Shown piece after piece: positions 12,589 through 23,680 of a stretch of 64,000 bases of DNA. The translations under genes and the position numbers were made by a program. The notes below the pieces were generated by a model. The model saw only the letters and a program-made list of their open reading frames with translations, was not told the DNA's origin and ran no database searches. How positions within the stretch are numbered: position 1 is the stretch's first letter; each line of letters opens with the position of its first letter. This stretch comes from Prostheceraeus crozeri (lineage: Eukaryota; Platyhelminthes; Polycladida; Euryleptidae): NCBI GenBank assembly GCA_907163375.1, contig CAJQUW010005716.1, positions 62,001 to 126,000 on the forward strand, given 5' to 3'.

Positions 12589-15198
12589 TCATAATGATGT
12601 AGAAGAATTCATTAAAACACAGGACCAAGGGAAAAATGAGTGAAGTCTTCTTGAAGTGCTGATCGGTGGTAAACATAACTTATTAGATCTTGGCATACGC
12701 ACAGTCATAAATTCATGTAGAGGATGGAATACATATGTCTCACATCTACTAAGGAGATTACATGCACGTTTTTCACGCAATGACAAAACAGATGGAAAGA
12801 AACAACATCCACAATACTTGACACAAATTATTCTATGTGCTCTTTTGTGAAATAATTCAAGTTTCTGCTCTAAAGTCTTGGGAAGCCATACAAAAACAGG
12901 AGCAGCATACAACAAAATTGATAAAATGATGGAATTATAAACCATACGTAAATTATCACAAGAGAGGTATGGTTTCAAGACACGAATAACATAGAGCCTT
13001 TGTGACGCAAGCTTCAGAATTCTCTCTATATGCGAAGACCAATCCAAGCCGTCGTTCCACGTAACACCAAGGATCATTATTGCTTTGGATAGACTAATAT
13101 TATCGTAGGCAAGCTCAGCCGAAGACAGTTACCTTTCTTGAAAATCAGCTGCTGAGACTTCCTCAGATTCAAAGACATCTTCTTCATATCCATCCAACTT
13201 TCAATGTAGTGCAGATTATTAGGCAAATCATTATCCTTGAATATCGCCTCTATTAAAGTCATATCATCAGCATATATCACTACAACTGCATCTGAGTTAA
13301 CACTCAAGGAGCCCATGAACGAAGCAAATAATACTGGTCCAAGCACCAAACGCTGGGGCAGACCAGATGGCACAATAACAGGAGAAGTGTAAACGCCATT
13401 CAACTTTATTCTTTGAGAACGAGAAGTTATGTAACTCTTTATCCAAAGGATAAAACCACCATTCAATCCAGCACTTTTAAGGCGATGGATCATCAGACTT
13501 GGCAAAACTCTGTCAAAAGCTTTCAATAGATCTAAGCATGTCATTCGAACATCAGATTGACATCAGATTTATCCAGGCACTCTGTTATATAGTCATGCAT
13601 ACGAACAAGTGCAGCATCAGTGGACCCACACTTCCTGAAGGCAAATTGATGAGAACCGTACAATTCATTAATGCTTGACATCATATGGTTGAGCACAAGT
13701 CTTTCAAAAATTTTACTGAGCACGGGGGTGAGCGAAATTGGGCGAAAGTCTGTAATTTTCGGGTTTCTACATTTCGGAGCCAAAATAACATCTGCTGATT
13801 TCCAACATGCAGGAAAAATTCTGTCTGCTAAAGACCTTTTGAAAATATGATAGATTGGATCTGACAACAGCACTGCAGCATCACGTATGAGGCGATTTGG
13901 TATACCATCACTACCAACAGCAGTTGATAACTTGATGGATTTCAATGCATTGGCAATAACAAAAGGACAGAATTCAATATCCCAAGTCACATCCTAAATA
14001 TCGCAAGAATCATCATCATCTTCATAATTAAAGTTGCCCACAAGTACTTGCTGGACACAATGAAGAAAGCAATCAATACCACCATAAGCATTGATAAGCG
14101 AACCAAAAACACATGCATTACTTTTACCTCTGGTCTCATTAACAACTTTCCAAATATTTTTAGAAGAATTGATGTGCTTTTTAGTCCATATACGTTTTGC
14201 TTTTATCAACTCATTTTTAACACGATCTTTATAATGAAAATATAGTGTCCAATTTCTGAGTCTATATGCACTCCAACGCTTGTTGATTAAATCCTTCAAA
14301 ATCGGAGTGATCCATGGCTTGTCGTTTTTCGAAAAGGCCACGTAGGTAAATGGGACAAATGATAATGCAGCATGAAAATACAATAAAAGTCATGGCACAT
14401 ATCATCGACAGATAAACCTTCCATTCTAGTGGCAAAGTCTTGTACTCCAATTGACAAAAGATACAAAAACATATCGACATTTGATCTTCCAAAATCCCAT
14501 ACTTTCGTTATCTGCTTAACTGTACTTGCTTTATGCCTTCCATCCAAAATAACAATATTATGATCTGATGAACTGATCGGAAGGCCCACCTTAGCATCTT
14601 CCAAACAGCAGTCAGTAAGGGCATGGGATAACCAAATCTGATCCAACAAAGAATTTATGCGAGTAGGTACGGTCACATAGTTACGCATAGAAAATTGCTG
14701 AGAAAATATAGATGTGTCAAACTGGTTGAAATCCCCACAAATAACAAAATGTGAACTGGGATACCTTGACAACTCAGTATCCAGCATATCAACAAAAAAT
14801 TCAGTAGTTCTATTGAGCACATTGACTTTTAAACCAGGAGGAATATACGTACAGACCACAAACATATGCAAAGAAGGAATACGCAGTGATAAAACTTCTA
14901 CTTCAGACGGAAAAGAGGAGTATGCAGCAGGAAAACACGGAAAATTAGATGATATGTATGCACAAACACCCCCTCTGATTCGATTTATACGGTCACAACG
15001 AAACAAATTATAACCATGAATACTAATAATATCATCCGAAATATTAGAACGTAACCATGATTCCGTTATCATTACAATACCAGGATGTAAACATGACAAA
15101 ACAGCACAAAGTTCATCAAACTTAGGCAAAAGGGATCTAGCGTTCATTAGGAGCATAGTAGGAAACACTTTATTCTTTGTGTATGTAAAATCCCTCAA
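12589..15198 (-). pseudogene. LINE ORF2: AP endonuclease plus reverse transcriptase, with frameshifts and one stop
   Basis: The minus-strand reading begins with an exo/endonuclease/phosphatase domain (15198-14390): NARSLLPKFDEL, ITESWL, RGGVCAYI, GDFNQ and SSSDHN. It continues into the RT: SDGIPNRLIRDA, a 'DFRPISLTPVLSKIFERL' block, QFAFRKCGSTDAAL, DLLKAFDRV, GLPQRLVLGPVLF and YADDMTL. The 'LGVTWNDGLDWSSHI' connection and thumb follow, to 12589. Intact reading would need frame changes near 14390, 13545 and 13080 and removal of a stop at about 13994. No RNase H domain is seen. The domain order suits the Jockey/CR1/L2 assemblage; the clade is uncertain. Catalytic YADD and endonuclease motifs survive, so decay is recent or moderate. 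Confidence 0.88.
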
Positions 15199-15305
15199 TG
15201 AAAATTTCCAGACACGTCATTACGATCAACAGCCCGACGATTATATATAGTCACATTTTCACCTTTAGATTTACTATCCCTTAATTCATCTCTCAGCCTT
15301 TTCAA

Positions 15306-15962
15306 TTATAACCTTTGAGCCTTTGTTCTATCCGGGTTCACAAAAACGTTCCGAAAAGAATCTAATTTTCGTAAATTTTTGGCTTTCGACAAGAGAGAAT
15401 TTCTTGAATGCAAACCATCAAGGGTTAACCGCAGTACTCTAGCATGAGAACCAGCAGGACCAATACGCTGCATCTTGACTATGGAACCAACTTCAATAGG
15501 CTTACCAAGCTCATTCAACATGTGAAATATTTTCCTTTCATCTTCAGCAATTCGTTCATCGATAGAACCAGCAGACTCTTGGATTCCCGATATAATGACA
15601 TTATTGAGCCGATAAAGGCGTTCATCAGTCTCCATAGACATGTAATTATGGATACTTTCTTGCGATAGGGTCGAATTAAGGAGCACACCAACAGCCTTGA
15701 TTGGCTCTTCATGTTTTGAGACAATCGATTTTATTTCAGAGACAGAATTCTCAATGCAGTCGATACGTTTGCGAACAGCCTCAAGTGAAGAAGCAATACG
15801 GTCCAATTCAGGTTTCAACAGGCTAACAATCTCATTCTTGCTATTGTCGAGAAGGGCTTTAACATCTTGCAAAGTCAAAGGTGCAGATGTCACACCTTTT
15901 GACCTAGTATTCACAGGAGTAGACTGCATATTGGATACAAAAATACCAAAAATTAAATACAA
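15306..15962 (-). CDS. LINE ORF1: coiled-coil nucleic-acid-binding protein
   Basis: This 218-residue frame lies just upstream of ORF2 with a 107-bp gap. Residues about 40-100 form a heptad-rich coiled coil (EIVSLLKPELDRIASSLEAV and following). A compact C-terminal part (RLYRLNNVIISGI, VKMQRIGP, RVLRLTL, then FVNPDRTKAQR) resembles the RRM-like/C-terminal region of LINE ORF1 proteins. Such proteins coat element RNA and chaperone it. The frame is uninterrupted, unlike ORF2. Met12 is an alternative start. No CCHC zinc knuckle is visible. Confidence 0.72.
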   Translation of the reverse strand: MYLIFGIFVSNMQSTPVNTRSKGVTSAPLTLQDVKALLDNSKNEIVSLLKPELDRIASSLEAVRKRIDCIENSVSEIKSIVSKHEEPIKAVGVLLNSTLSQESIHNYMSMETDERLYRLNNVIISGIQESAGSIDERIAEDERKIFHMLNELGKPIEVGSIVKMQRIGPAGSHARVLRLTLDGLHSRNSLLSKAKNLRKLDSFRNVFVNPDRTKAQRL

Positions 15963-16245
15963 ACACTAGGCAGATTTGAACCAGGGTAGTTGTAACTCAA
16001 TGCAAAAATCGTGGAACTTTTAGACCACTTGACCACTGGAACAGATGACTTATGACTGGATTGTACACCAATATCACGATAGACACAATAAGAAAGCAAA
16101 TGAATGAGGGACCGTGGACAAGAGTTCACCAAGATCTGCGCATGCGCAGACTGACACCAATATCAGCACAACACAAATCCAAGGGTAGCACTGCGGAGAA
16201 TAATCCCACGATGAAATTAAATACACCAATCGATTCACTGTAATG

Positions 16246-17233
16246 ACAAAGGATTAGAGGATTTGGTAAAATGTATAGGTATGAAGCTGATCCGGCCCTT
16301 GCCTGCGACTTGATTAGGTAATTATTCAGTTGATATACGATACAGTCAAACAGTTGAATTACGATACAGTATACAGTCAACTTCATTATTGTGAAGATAG
16401 AATGAATTTTCCTATGTAGGCCTAATTGCGAATTTTATTTAAACGACCATGACCGTAGCTATTTGGGTTCAACAAGCCACTCAGGGAATATAGAACTGCA
16501 CTCATCCATAAAATGCTTTATACGCCCTCTGAAGTAAAAACCTGGCTAAACGCATTTACATCACTTAGCTTTTTCTATAATTTTATCCCTTAAAAGCATC
16601 TTAACTCAGTTCTACAAATAACTTTTTAACGGTATTGCGATTATTTACAAATATTTCATATCATAAAATCAGACATCTAAATACAAATTTTCAAATTTTG
16701 GTCTTAAAGTGACGAACCCCTATTGGATTGAGTTAAACGACCGAGAAAACAGTAAAAGGTGACGTTATGATGGTGTTTGATTCCAGTATACGTCTTAACT
16801 GTGATCGACTGTTAGTTTGATCTGACTTTAATTATCGCTTATTAACGACCCTTCCGCTGATAATTTCGATCATTATAATACAGTTTACCGGTATATTCTC
16901 GCACTTTCATGCTGGATAATTATCACTTGAAGATCTATGAGTTAATAATGCATTAATACTGCAGCCAAATTCTAAATGTTATAAATAGTCCTGTAACCAA
17001 ACCAACATGAACTGATGCTAAGCAAGTATTACATGTTTGTTCTTTATCTTTTAGCGTGCAAATGCCGATTTCAAACACGGAAGGACAACGGAGATTCCGC
17101 TTTAAGATAAAAGGAAACGAATTATATCGAAAGGAGGAAGCTGAAAGATCAAAAACATGCTATCTATGTATTTGCAACCAAAATGTCTGAGAAAGATCTG
17201 AAAATACGGAGGAAAAAGAAACGTGAGCAAATC
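16246..17233. other. No gene recognised
   Basis: AT-rich DNA with no open frame of note. The short repeated word ACGATACAGT near 16335-16375 is the only local structure noticed. Confidence 0.4.
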
Positions 17234-18347
17234 AGGGATTGCAAATACCCGGGTTTTTGCAACCACCCGGATCCAGGTTCCGGATCCTAGACCCGGTAAC
17301 CCAGGCGGATCCCGGATCAAATGATCAAAAGTGATAAAACTGCATGTAATTCGTTTTCATTATCATGAAACATTGAATAGTCTGGTTCCTGAGATTATGT
17401 TAAAACTATGCGTTTCATAATATATGAAACATACTAATGAAGTGATATTGAAATCCAAGGAGTTTGCTATCGCCAATTACAGTTGTCATTCTGGTTCTAG
17501 TTGTTATTACCTTTTTTGTAAAATATCATCACTAAATATCAATGGATGATAACAAGTATCTAAAATATCGGTAATGCAATCTGGGATTGAGCATAGAAAA
17601 ATGTGTACTCATTCTTAAGACATGATAACTGCAACTGAATTTCTGAATTAATTAAGTTTACATTCACCATGATTGTCAATCAAAAAAACAATTTCACAAG
17701 CGGTAAACAAATGTATTTAATTAAAATAAAAGAAATGACAGCAAACTTTCTTTTATTTGTGCTTATTTAACTAATATGTGCATATCCAACTACTACAGAC
17801 TTATTAATTATTACAGCTATTGTTCACTGTAAGTGTAAGGTAGTCGGATCAATCACAGATGATTAATTCTAGAGAATCACAATGGATCTGTTATGTTATT
17901 AGCTTTGAAAGTCATGAATGTCCATTCATTCCTTTTTGTGGATTAATAAAGCGGATGCAGTGGTCACATCTCTACAACGGCAACATGACAATTAGAATGA
18001 GGAAAGCATGAAAAGTTACTTCATCTTTTTTGCACATTAATAGATAGTCATTCAATACCGAGTTGCAGACATTCCTGGATAAAAAGCTTCTATTAAGATT
18101 TATATTTGCATTCTTGGCTGCCACTCCCAACTCTAAGTGAGTAACGAGAAAAACAAGTTTTAGGTACTATAACTTTTATAACTTCTATCATTAGATAGGA
18201 TTTTCCACAGCATTAATGACCATCAACATCTCATCATAAACGCTCTTCGCTGGATCCGGGCGGATCTCATACCGTATCCCGGATCCGGATATTTACAACA
18301 GGATCCGCCGGATCCTGGATCTTGACCCGGTGCAATCCGTGGAGCAA
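17234..18347. mobile_element. Possible element with GGATCC-rich inverted ends
   Basis: Two GC-rich islands in AT-rich DNA, 17245-17320 and 18250-18340, are dense in GGATCC/CCGGATCC. They read as diverged inverted copies: GGATTGCA..CCGGG followed by GATCCAGG..CGGATCC appears on plus at the left and on minus at the right. About 1 kb of AT-rich DNA without coding capacity lies between. No target-site duplication was resolved. Confidence 0.4.
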
Positions 18348-18583
18348 ATTGAGTTACACAGAGAAAATAGAAGGAACAGCCACGCATATGTCTCAATAAC
18401 GGATGATGAGAATGGCAGCACAGACCTGAATTGTTTAAGTTCTTCTGGCAAAGATCATCCGCGAAGGAGAATCGCACGAGTACCGGTACCAAGTAGATGC
18501 AGGCGAAAACTGAAGAAGAATTGACATGAGAGAAATGAAAGAAGCATCGATACGAAATTGCGGTTTTTGCGGTTGCGCTTTAA

Positions 18584-18849
18584 GAACACAAGGACCGACC
18601 AGAATCGACAGAACCTGAGCAACTGTCTACAAGCAACCGGAGTATCACAACTGAGCAACTGCTGTCTGAAGTTGATGTATCCTCAAAGAAAATTGAATCA
18701 AGCACTGAAAATGAATTGAGGGCAAGTAGCCTCATTCGTCAATTTCTCTCTTATGATTTTTGTAATTCACTCGATGAAAAGGGTATACAAAAATTCAAAT
18801 TATTATCGAGAAGTATTGTCTCAGGAGTGAGATTTCAAAATTGTTGAAG
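18584..18849 (+). other. Ser/Glu-rich open stretch, possible exon or element fragment
   Basis: 88 codons open between a stop at 18581 and TGA at 18847, with no start codon at the beginning. The composition is Ser/Thr/Glu-rich (PESTEPEQLSTSNRSITTEQ). It then becomes more globular (LIRQFLSYDFCNSLDEKG). It is not recognised and could be chance. Confidence 0.15.
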
Positions 18850-18968
18850 ACTTTAAGAATTCGAATTTTGAAAAGACAGTTTCATCTTCGGCAACTTTGG
18901 GAAGTCAAGAAGGCCTACCGCTACAAAAGTTGGTTAACCAATATTTTAATTCTTATGATGTGTCTAGA

Positions 18969-19070
18969 GCAGTGGTGCTCACGGTGGGCCCCTGGCGATG
19001 AAGTGATTCTGGGGGGGGGGAAATACTTTGGGGGCGATGCTCAGTTGGTGGGCGATGACAAAAATTGATA
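18969..19070 (+). mobile_element. Possible hAT-type terminal sequence
   Basis: CAGTGGTGCTCACGGTGGGC at 18971, followed by a G-rich segment with a run of ten or more Gs near 19012, resembles the CAGTGGT..TC..GGG starts of many hAT elements. No matching other end or transposase was found. Confidence 0.3.
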
Positions 19071-19765
19071 CTTAAAAGATACTTAAATTAAGCATTAAGG
19101 GCTTACAAGACGTTCAATTTATTTTTCTTTTTGTCAACATATTCAAAAAGAAATAATTTGGAGATAATCTGTCCTTCTGTATAAGTATAAACATTATTGA
19201 TCTAGAAACGCAATGACAATAGAGAAAAGGATTACTACCAGGAAGCACTCAAAAATTTTCTCCGTAAATATAAAGAATTGACTAACAAAAGTTATGTTTT
19301 CTGATTCCAAATATTTTCTCCTTCATTTGACATACGGAATAAAATTGCCTATCAACAGAGTTAGAAATTAAATGAACTTTAACTCACTTTGTGAGCTTGC
19401 ATCGCCATGCTCGAGATAAAAATCCATATAGGACTGATGGAAAAAATGCTGCCTTTTTGGACGAAACAACTATACTAAGAGGAAATTTGTTCTCAAAAGG
19501 TAAATATATATTTTTTTAACAAATTTTTGGAAGCATTTTTGAAGAAAAATAAATCATAATTTCGGTACGAATGACTTTAAACTTTTTACTCGAAAGCAAT
19601 GTCTAAAATTCATTTGCTATTTTAGGTTTCTGATAATTATAAACTTGTTATAAGTTATAACTTAATAAGTTATAGATTAGTCATAAGATGGCCTTATGGA
19701 TAATATAAGACGAGCGAACACATCATTTTTAATGATTTCAGTTATTTAAGCTTATTAAATATTTG
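19071..19765. other. No gene recognised
   Basis: AT-rich DNA with no open frames or repeats worth reporting. Confidence 0.4.
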
Positions 19766-20993
19766 AGTAGAGTGGGGTAAGACGCCCCCATCGATTTCTC
19801 AGAGGTCAAAAATGATGCAGGATATTTGACCCTTTTGAGGAATAATGCTCATTAACAAATGAGTTGGAACCCAAAAGTCATTGAATATTTATCCTTAGTT
19901 TAGAAAATATGCTGCTTATCTCATTTTTGATACTTTTGATGTAACTTTTTTTGAAGTTAAATGAAGTATAATGAGGCAATCAGACGTCATTTTGATATCT
20001 TTAAATACATGTACATGAAATATAAGTTTGTACATCTGCAGATATGATTTGAACATTTGCTTGATTCAGTTCAACGTTTTCATTCGAAAACATACAGAAA
20101 AAAAGATGCAGTTTGGGGTAAGACGCCCACCCCACCTACATGGCGAGGTAGGACGTCTCCCTGGGGGCGTTTAACCCCACATTACGTTTTTACGCTTTCA
20201 TTGTCAACGGCATTGATTCATATCCACTGACTTTGCTGGCATTGATTTCAAGCCAAACTCACGATTATTTCTTTGTTGTCTATGCACACTGATCAACTAG
20301 TTAATCATGTGCAGTTGTTTTGTGTGCGCAGCACACTGCGCTATAGAGGCCAAGTCGCAGCTGTCGGTGTAGCAGCACCTAGAGGCCAAAAGAAAGTAGT
20401 GCTATATCGACTGCCACTGGGTCTTCGCACAGTGAAGAAGGCCAAGTCAGTCCCAAATGACGATTCTAAATGCGGATGCATTGCATGCAACGAATTGTAT
20501 TCAAGTAGCCGACCACGCGAAAAGTGGATACAGTGCATACAATGCAGTCAGTGGGCGAATGAGGAATGCAGTGCCGACAATATTCCAAATTAAGTTTGTG
20601 AAATATTCGAATAGTGACGTTGCTTCGGCCTAATCTTTTTATGTAGATCTCTGCTTGTTATAGAATAAACAGCTGGAGGACAAGTTGTTTTGGTTTTACT
20701 AGATGATTATATCACATTGGCCGTATGCAAGCCTTTCTAAAGATATTTAATAATTTTAAAAGTTGGGGGTGATTTGCTCCTATAGGGGTAAGACGCCCCT
20801 TTTGGTTCTTCTTGAAAGTCGAAAAATATAGGATCTACTCTAAATTTCTAGCTATAGTCCTTGTCCATGTAACTAGTACATGTACATACACTGAAATAAT
20901 TTATAATGGCAAGACCTGACAAAAAGAAGAGGAATAGTTCCTGAGCAGTCGAACCTCGCTTAGGGGAGGCGTCTTACCTTAATCTACCCTACT
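19766..20993. mobile_element. Pogo/Tigger-like DNA transposon remnant
   Basis: The left end AGTAGAGTGGGGTAAGACGC (19766) is mirrored by the right end, whose reverse complement begins AGTAGGGTAGATTAAGGTAA. The word GGGGTAAGACGCC recurs inside at 20115 and 20785 as subterminal repeats. A TA at 19769 and another at 20993-20994 could be the dinucleotide target duplication. The only coding remnant is the zinc-binding tail at 20273-20593, so most of the transposase has been deleted. Confidence 0.55.
20273..20593 (+). pseudogene. Zinc-binding C-terminal tail of a pogo/jerky-type transposase
   Basis: 106 residues ending in a Cys cluster, C-x-C-x2-C..SSSRPREKWIQC-x2-C-x2-W-x3-EC. This matches the PHD-like tail (C-x2-C, RP.E.WIQC..C..W.H..C) often found at the end of pogo-like DDE transposases in invertebrates. 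The usual His is Asn (WANEEC) and the last metal pair is lost to the stop codon. No DDE core precedes it here. A host PHD-like protein is a less likely alternative, given the flanking inverted repeats. Confidence 0.5.
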
Positions 20994-21853
20994 ATTAAAA
21001 ACATTCAGTAGAATTTATTTTTTTCGACGGTCAAAAACTGTTGAGTGCAGCCAACCGACTTTTATTCGGAATCTCCATGTTCGAATCAGTTAGGAGAATA
21101 TTTTACATCTGTGATGGTGTTATTTTTTTTTATTAAGTGTGGCCGCTATGTAATCCTTTACTCTTATGGCAATGACAGCTATTCATTCACCCAAGGATAT
21201 AAGAACTCGAACCAAGTGATCTGTGCCTCCACAACTGGAATTTGATCAAATATACCATAGCATCGCATGTGGATGAATTCATTCATAGCAGTTCATCATC
21301 ATAAGCCGTGCGTATAGAATATTAATCGCACAAGGATTCCTTTCAGCACATTTGAGACCGCCGAGTTGTTTCGTTAAACTTATCAACGTTTAATCCAGTG
21401 TCAATCATTCCCTCACTAACCTTCCGTCGTCAATCTTAAGGCCCATTCACACTGAATTAAGTACGAGTATAATATATAACTAAGTAGTAATCTAAGTATT
21501 GACTAATCTAGTAAACATAAGTAACTAAGTCAGAAAGTCAAATATATCAGAAGGAACAATAAATACAATCTAAGACTACCTATATTATCTGCAGTGAATA
21601 AAAATCTAGCATCAATGCCATGTCTTCGATTTGTGACAGTTACAACAAGGATAACTATTCGAATGCATATTTTTAAAAATTATTCACCAAACATTTATCA
21701 AGGTCTACAGGCCTACACGTCATATATATGTCAATTGTACAGACAAAATCATTTCTGCGCTCACTTTTGAGTTACACCTGGTCAAAATAAATATTCATAA
21801 AATCAATGAGATAATACATGAATGGCGTGAGAAGGCAGACGCATATCAAATAA
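20994..21853. other. No gene recognised
   Basis: AT-rich sequence without convincing open frames. TAAGTA/CTAAGTA words near 21460-21560 are low complexity. Confidence 0.4.
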
Positions 21854-22032
21854 ATATAGGAAAATAGACCAATCTGCCAGAAGTAAGTTTATTTTCAGCA
21901 GCGTGTCGAAGCACCCTACTTCGTCGTCAGGCGATAATAAAAATTTTATTATCGCCTGACGACGAAGTAGGGTGCTTCGACACGTTGCGGAAAATGAACT
22001 TACTTCTGGCAGATTGGTATATTTTTCTATAT
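21854..22032. repeat. 179-bp near-perfect palindrome made of two facing PLE-end-like motifs
   Basis: The two 89-bp arms pair without a single indel around base 21943, with only a handful of mismatches (for example at 21860, 21867 and 21890). Each arm, read outward from the centre, contains GCCTGACGACGAAGTAGGGT then GCTTCGACACG. That is CTGACGA, a 5-bp stem (CGAAG/CTTCG) and a degenerate GACAC at the place of GAAAC. A transcript would fold into a long hairpin. Confidence 0.85.
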
Positions 22033-22541
22033 ATACATAAAATCAATGGTATACGAATTACGCTGTATTTTCCATTAAACGTACTGCTATGCATAATGTG
22101 AACAGCGAGGGGCGATTATCAAATTTGACATAAAAAGTGGGCGATGAGGAAAAAAAAGCTTGAAGAATACTAATCTAGAGTTTTCCCTGGAAAACGTGAC
22201 TTTGCTATCGTATAGGGAAAAAATCAAAAAAGAATGCCCAATGACTACCTCGTGAATTTGTTCATGAAGTTCAATTCGGAGAATCCGTCTGTCCATTTGA
22301 CCTATGGCACTTTTGTTTAAGTATCTAATAAGACTCTAAGCATGTATTCTTGATATTTTTTGTAATTCAAAAGTAGGCATATCAATTAGTCAGATGTTTA
22401 TGCAAAAAAAGCGACAAACGTTTTTATAATGCATGATGTGTAAAATACTCGAATCCAAACAAAATACTATATTAAGTGACTTAATCACTTAACAGATCAT
22501 TTTCAACGTTCCGGGCTAATGTTTCAAATTTCAGCGTATCC

Positions 22542-22763
22542 TACACTGTAAACTGTCACCTCCTAAAATCGAAGAAATCTACATCCTAAAGCGCGACACA
22601 CTAGAATTTTAGGAGGTTGCGTGAAATAGAATGCTGACATACTAAAGAGAACAATAACACTAGTGCGCTAACCTCCTAAAACGCTTTGCTTTAGGATTTT
22701 TTTATTAGTTACGAATAGTGTCTCGCTTCAGTGTGTGATTTAGGAGGTGCTGGTTTAGAGTGT
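22542..22763. mobile_element. 222-bp MITE with four alternating copies of a CCTCCTAAA motif
   Basis: TACACTGTAAAC at 22542 is mirrored by GTTTAGAGTGTA ending at 22763. CACCTCCTAAA follows the left end and TTTAGGAGGTG precedes the right end. Two more copies in alternating orientation lie at about 22609 and 22673, so the element also contains smaller dyads. No coding capacity. Confidence 0.6.
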
Positions 22764-22964
22764 ATGTAGCGGCTAACCAAACTTACATTTATTAATGAAA
22801 TCATTAAATGATGTTAATAAAATGCATTGAATATATCATTCTGATAAGCAACTAAACCAACAGTTGCAATGCAAATCATCAGTGTAATATAATTGATACT
22901 TCAGTATTATATTGAAGAATAAGATATTGATAGGAGATACTCATAGCAGGCCTATGTCGTAGTA

Positions 22965-23680
22965 ATGCACCTCAATAGGATTCTTAAGTTGGAATGCATT
23001 CAAGAACATCATCGTGTTACCATTACTAACAAACAATATGTACATGTATGTTGTATAGGCCCTATGCAATATACTGTAGCCCACATACTATCAGCATGCA
23101 GTCAGTTGCCTCCAAGTGAGTATACTACCAGACATAAGTATGTCGCGAGAATAGTGCATGAAAGTATATGCCAACACTACAATGTAAAGACGGAAAAAGA
23201 ATACTGGAAACACAAACCAGAAAAGGTCACTGAAAATGAGAAAGTCAAGATTCTCTGGGATTTCGGAATTCGGACTGACATAAGAATAAATGCAAACCGG
23301 CTGGACATCACAAAATAGACAAAGAAAAGAAAGAAGTCAAGTTAATAGATATATCAATTCCAGAAGACAGAAACATTAAGAACAAAGAAGAGGAAAAGAT
23401 TCAAAAATATCAAGACCTTAAGATCGAAGTGCAAAGACTATGGAAAGCGAAAGCTGAAGTCGCACCAATTGTCATAGGCGCGCTTGGAGCAATAACTCCA
23501 AAGTTGAAGGACTACCTCCGCATACTCCCAGGAAGCCATGTAATTCACAAGCTGCAGAAAGCAGCGCTTCTCGGAAGTGCACATATCCTCCGAATGCACC
23601 TAGGTCTCCCAGAGACTTGGTTGGTCTCCGAGACTAGGTATGTATCACCGACCACAAGTGTCGAGAGCAAAAAAACGTAA
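22965..23680 (+). pseudogene. Non-LTR retrotransposon fragment: C-terminal restriction-like endonuclease-type domain
   Basis: The first frame (22965-23318) has a zinc-knuckle-like AHILSACSQL and RHKYVARIVHESI, then KILWDFGIRTDIRINANRLD. After a frameshift near 23313 the match goes on with DKEKKEVKLIDISIPED, EEEKIQKYQDLKIEVQRLW, VIGALGAITPKL and LQKAALLGSAHILR. This order is typical of the C-terminus of a widespread invertebrate and fish LINE family, in which 'RPD...(I)D(I/V)..P.D' looks like a PD-(D/E)XK nuclease core. Here the expected RPD reads RLD. No RT domain is present, so the copy is 5'-truncated and dead. Confidence 0.7.

Larger units (their letters stand above)
12540..16245 (-). mobile_element. 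Near-full-length two-ORF non-LTR retrotransposon
   Basis: ORF1 and ORF2 stand in the normal order on the minus strand, with a probable 5' untranslated region above 15962. The outer limits are approximate: no poly-A tail or target-site duplication was identified. The element is nearly complete in domain content but ORF2 is broken, so this copy is not autonomous. Confidence 0.65.

Noticed and set aside
14714..15013. Plus-strand open frame opposite the LINE endonuclease
   Set aside because: Antisense of a well-supported endonuclease domain with conserved motifs.
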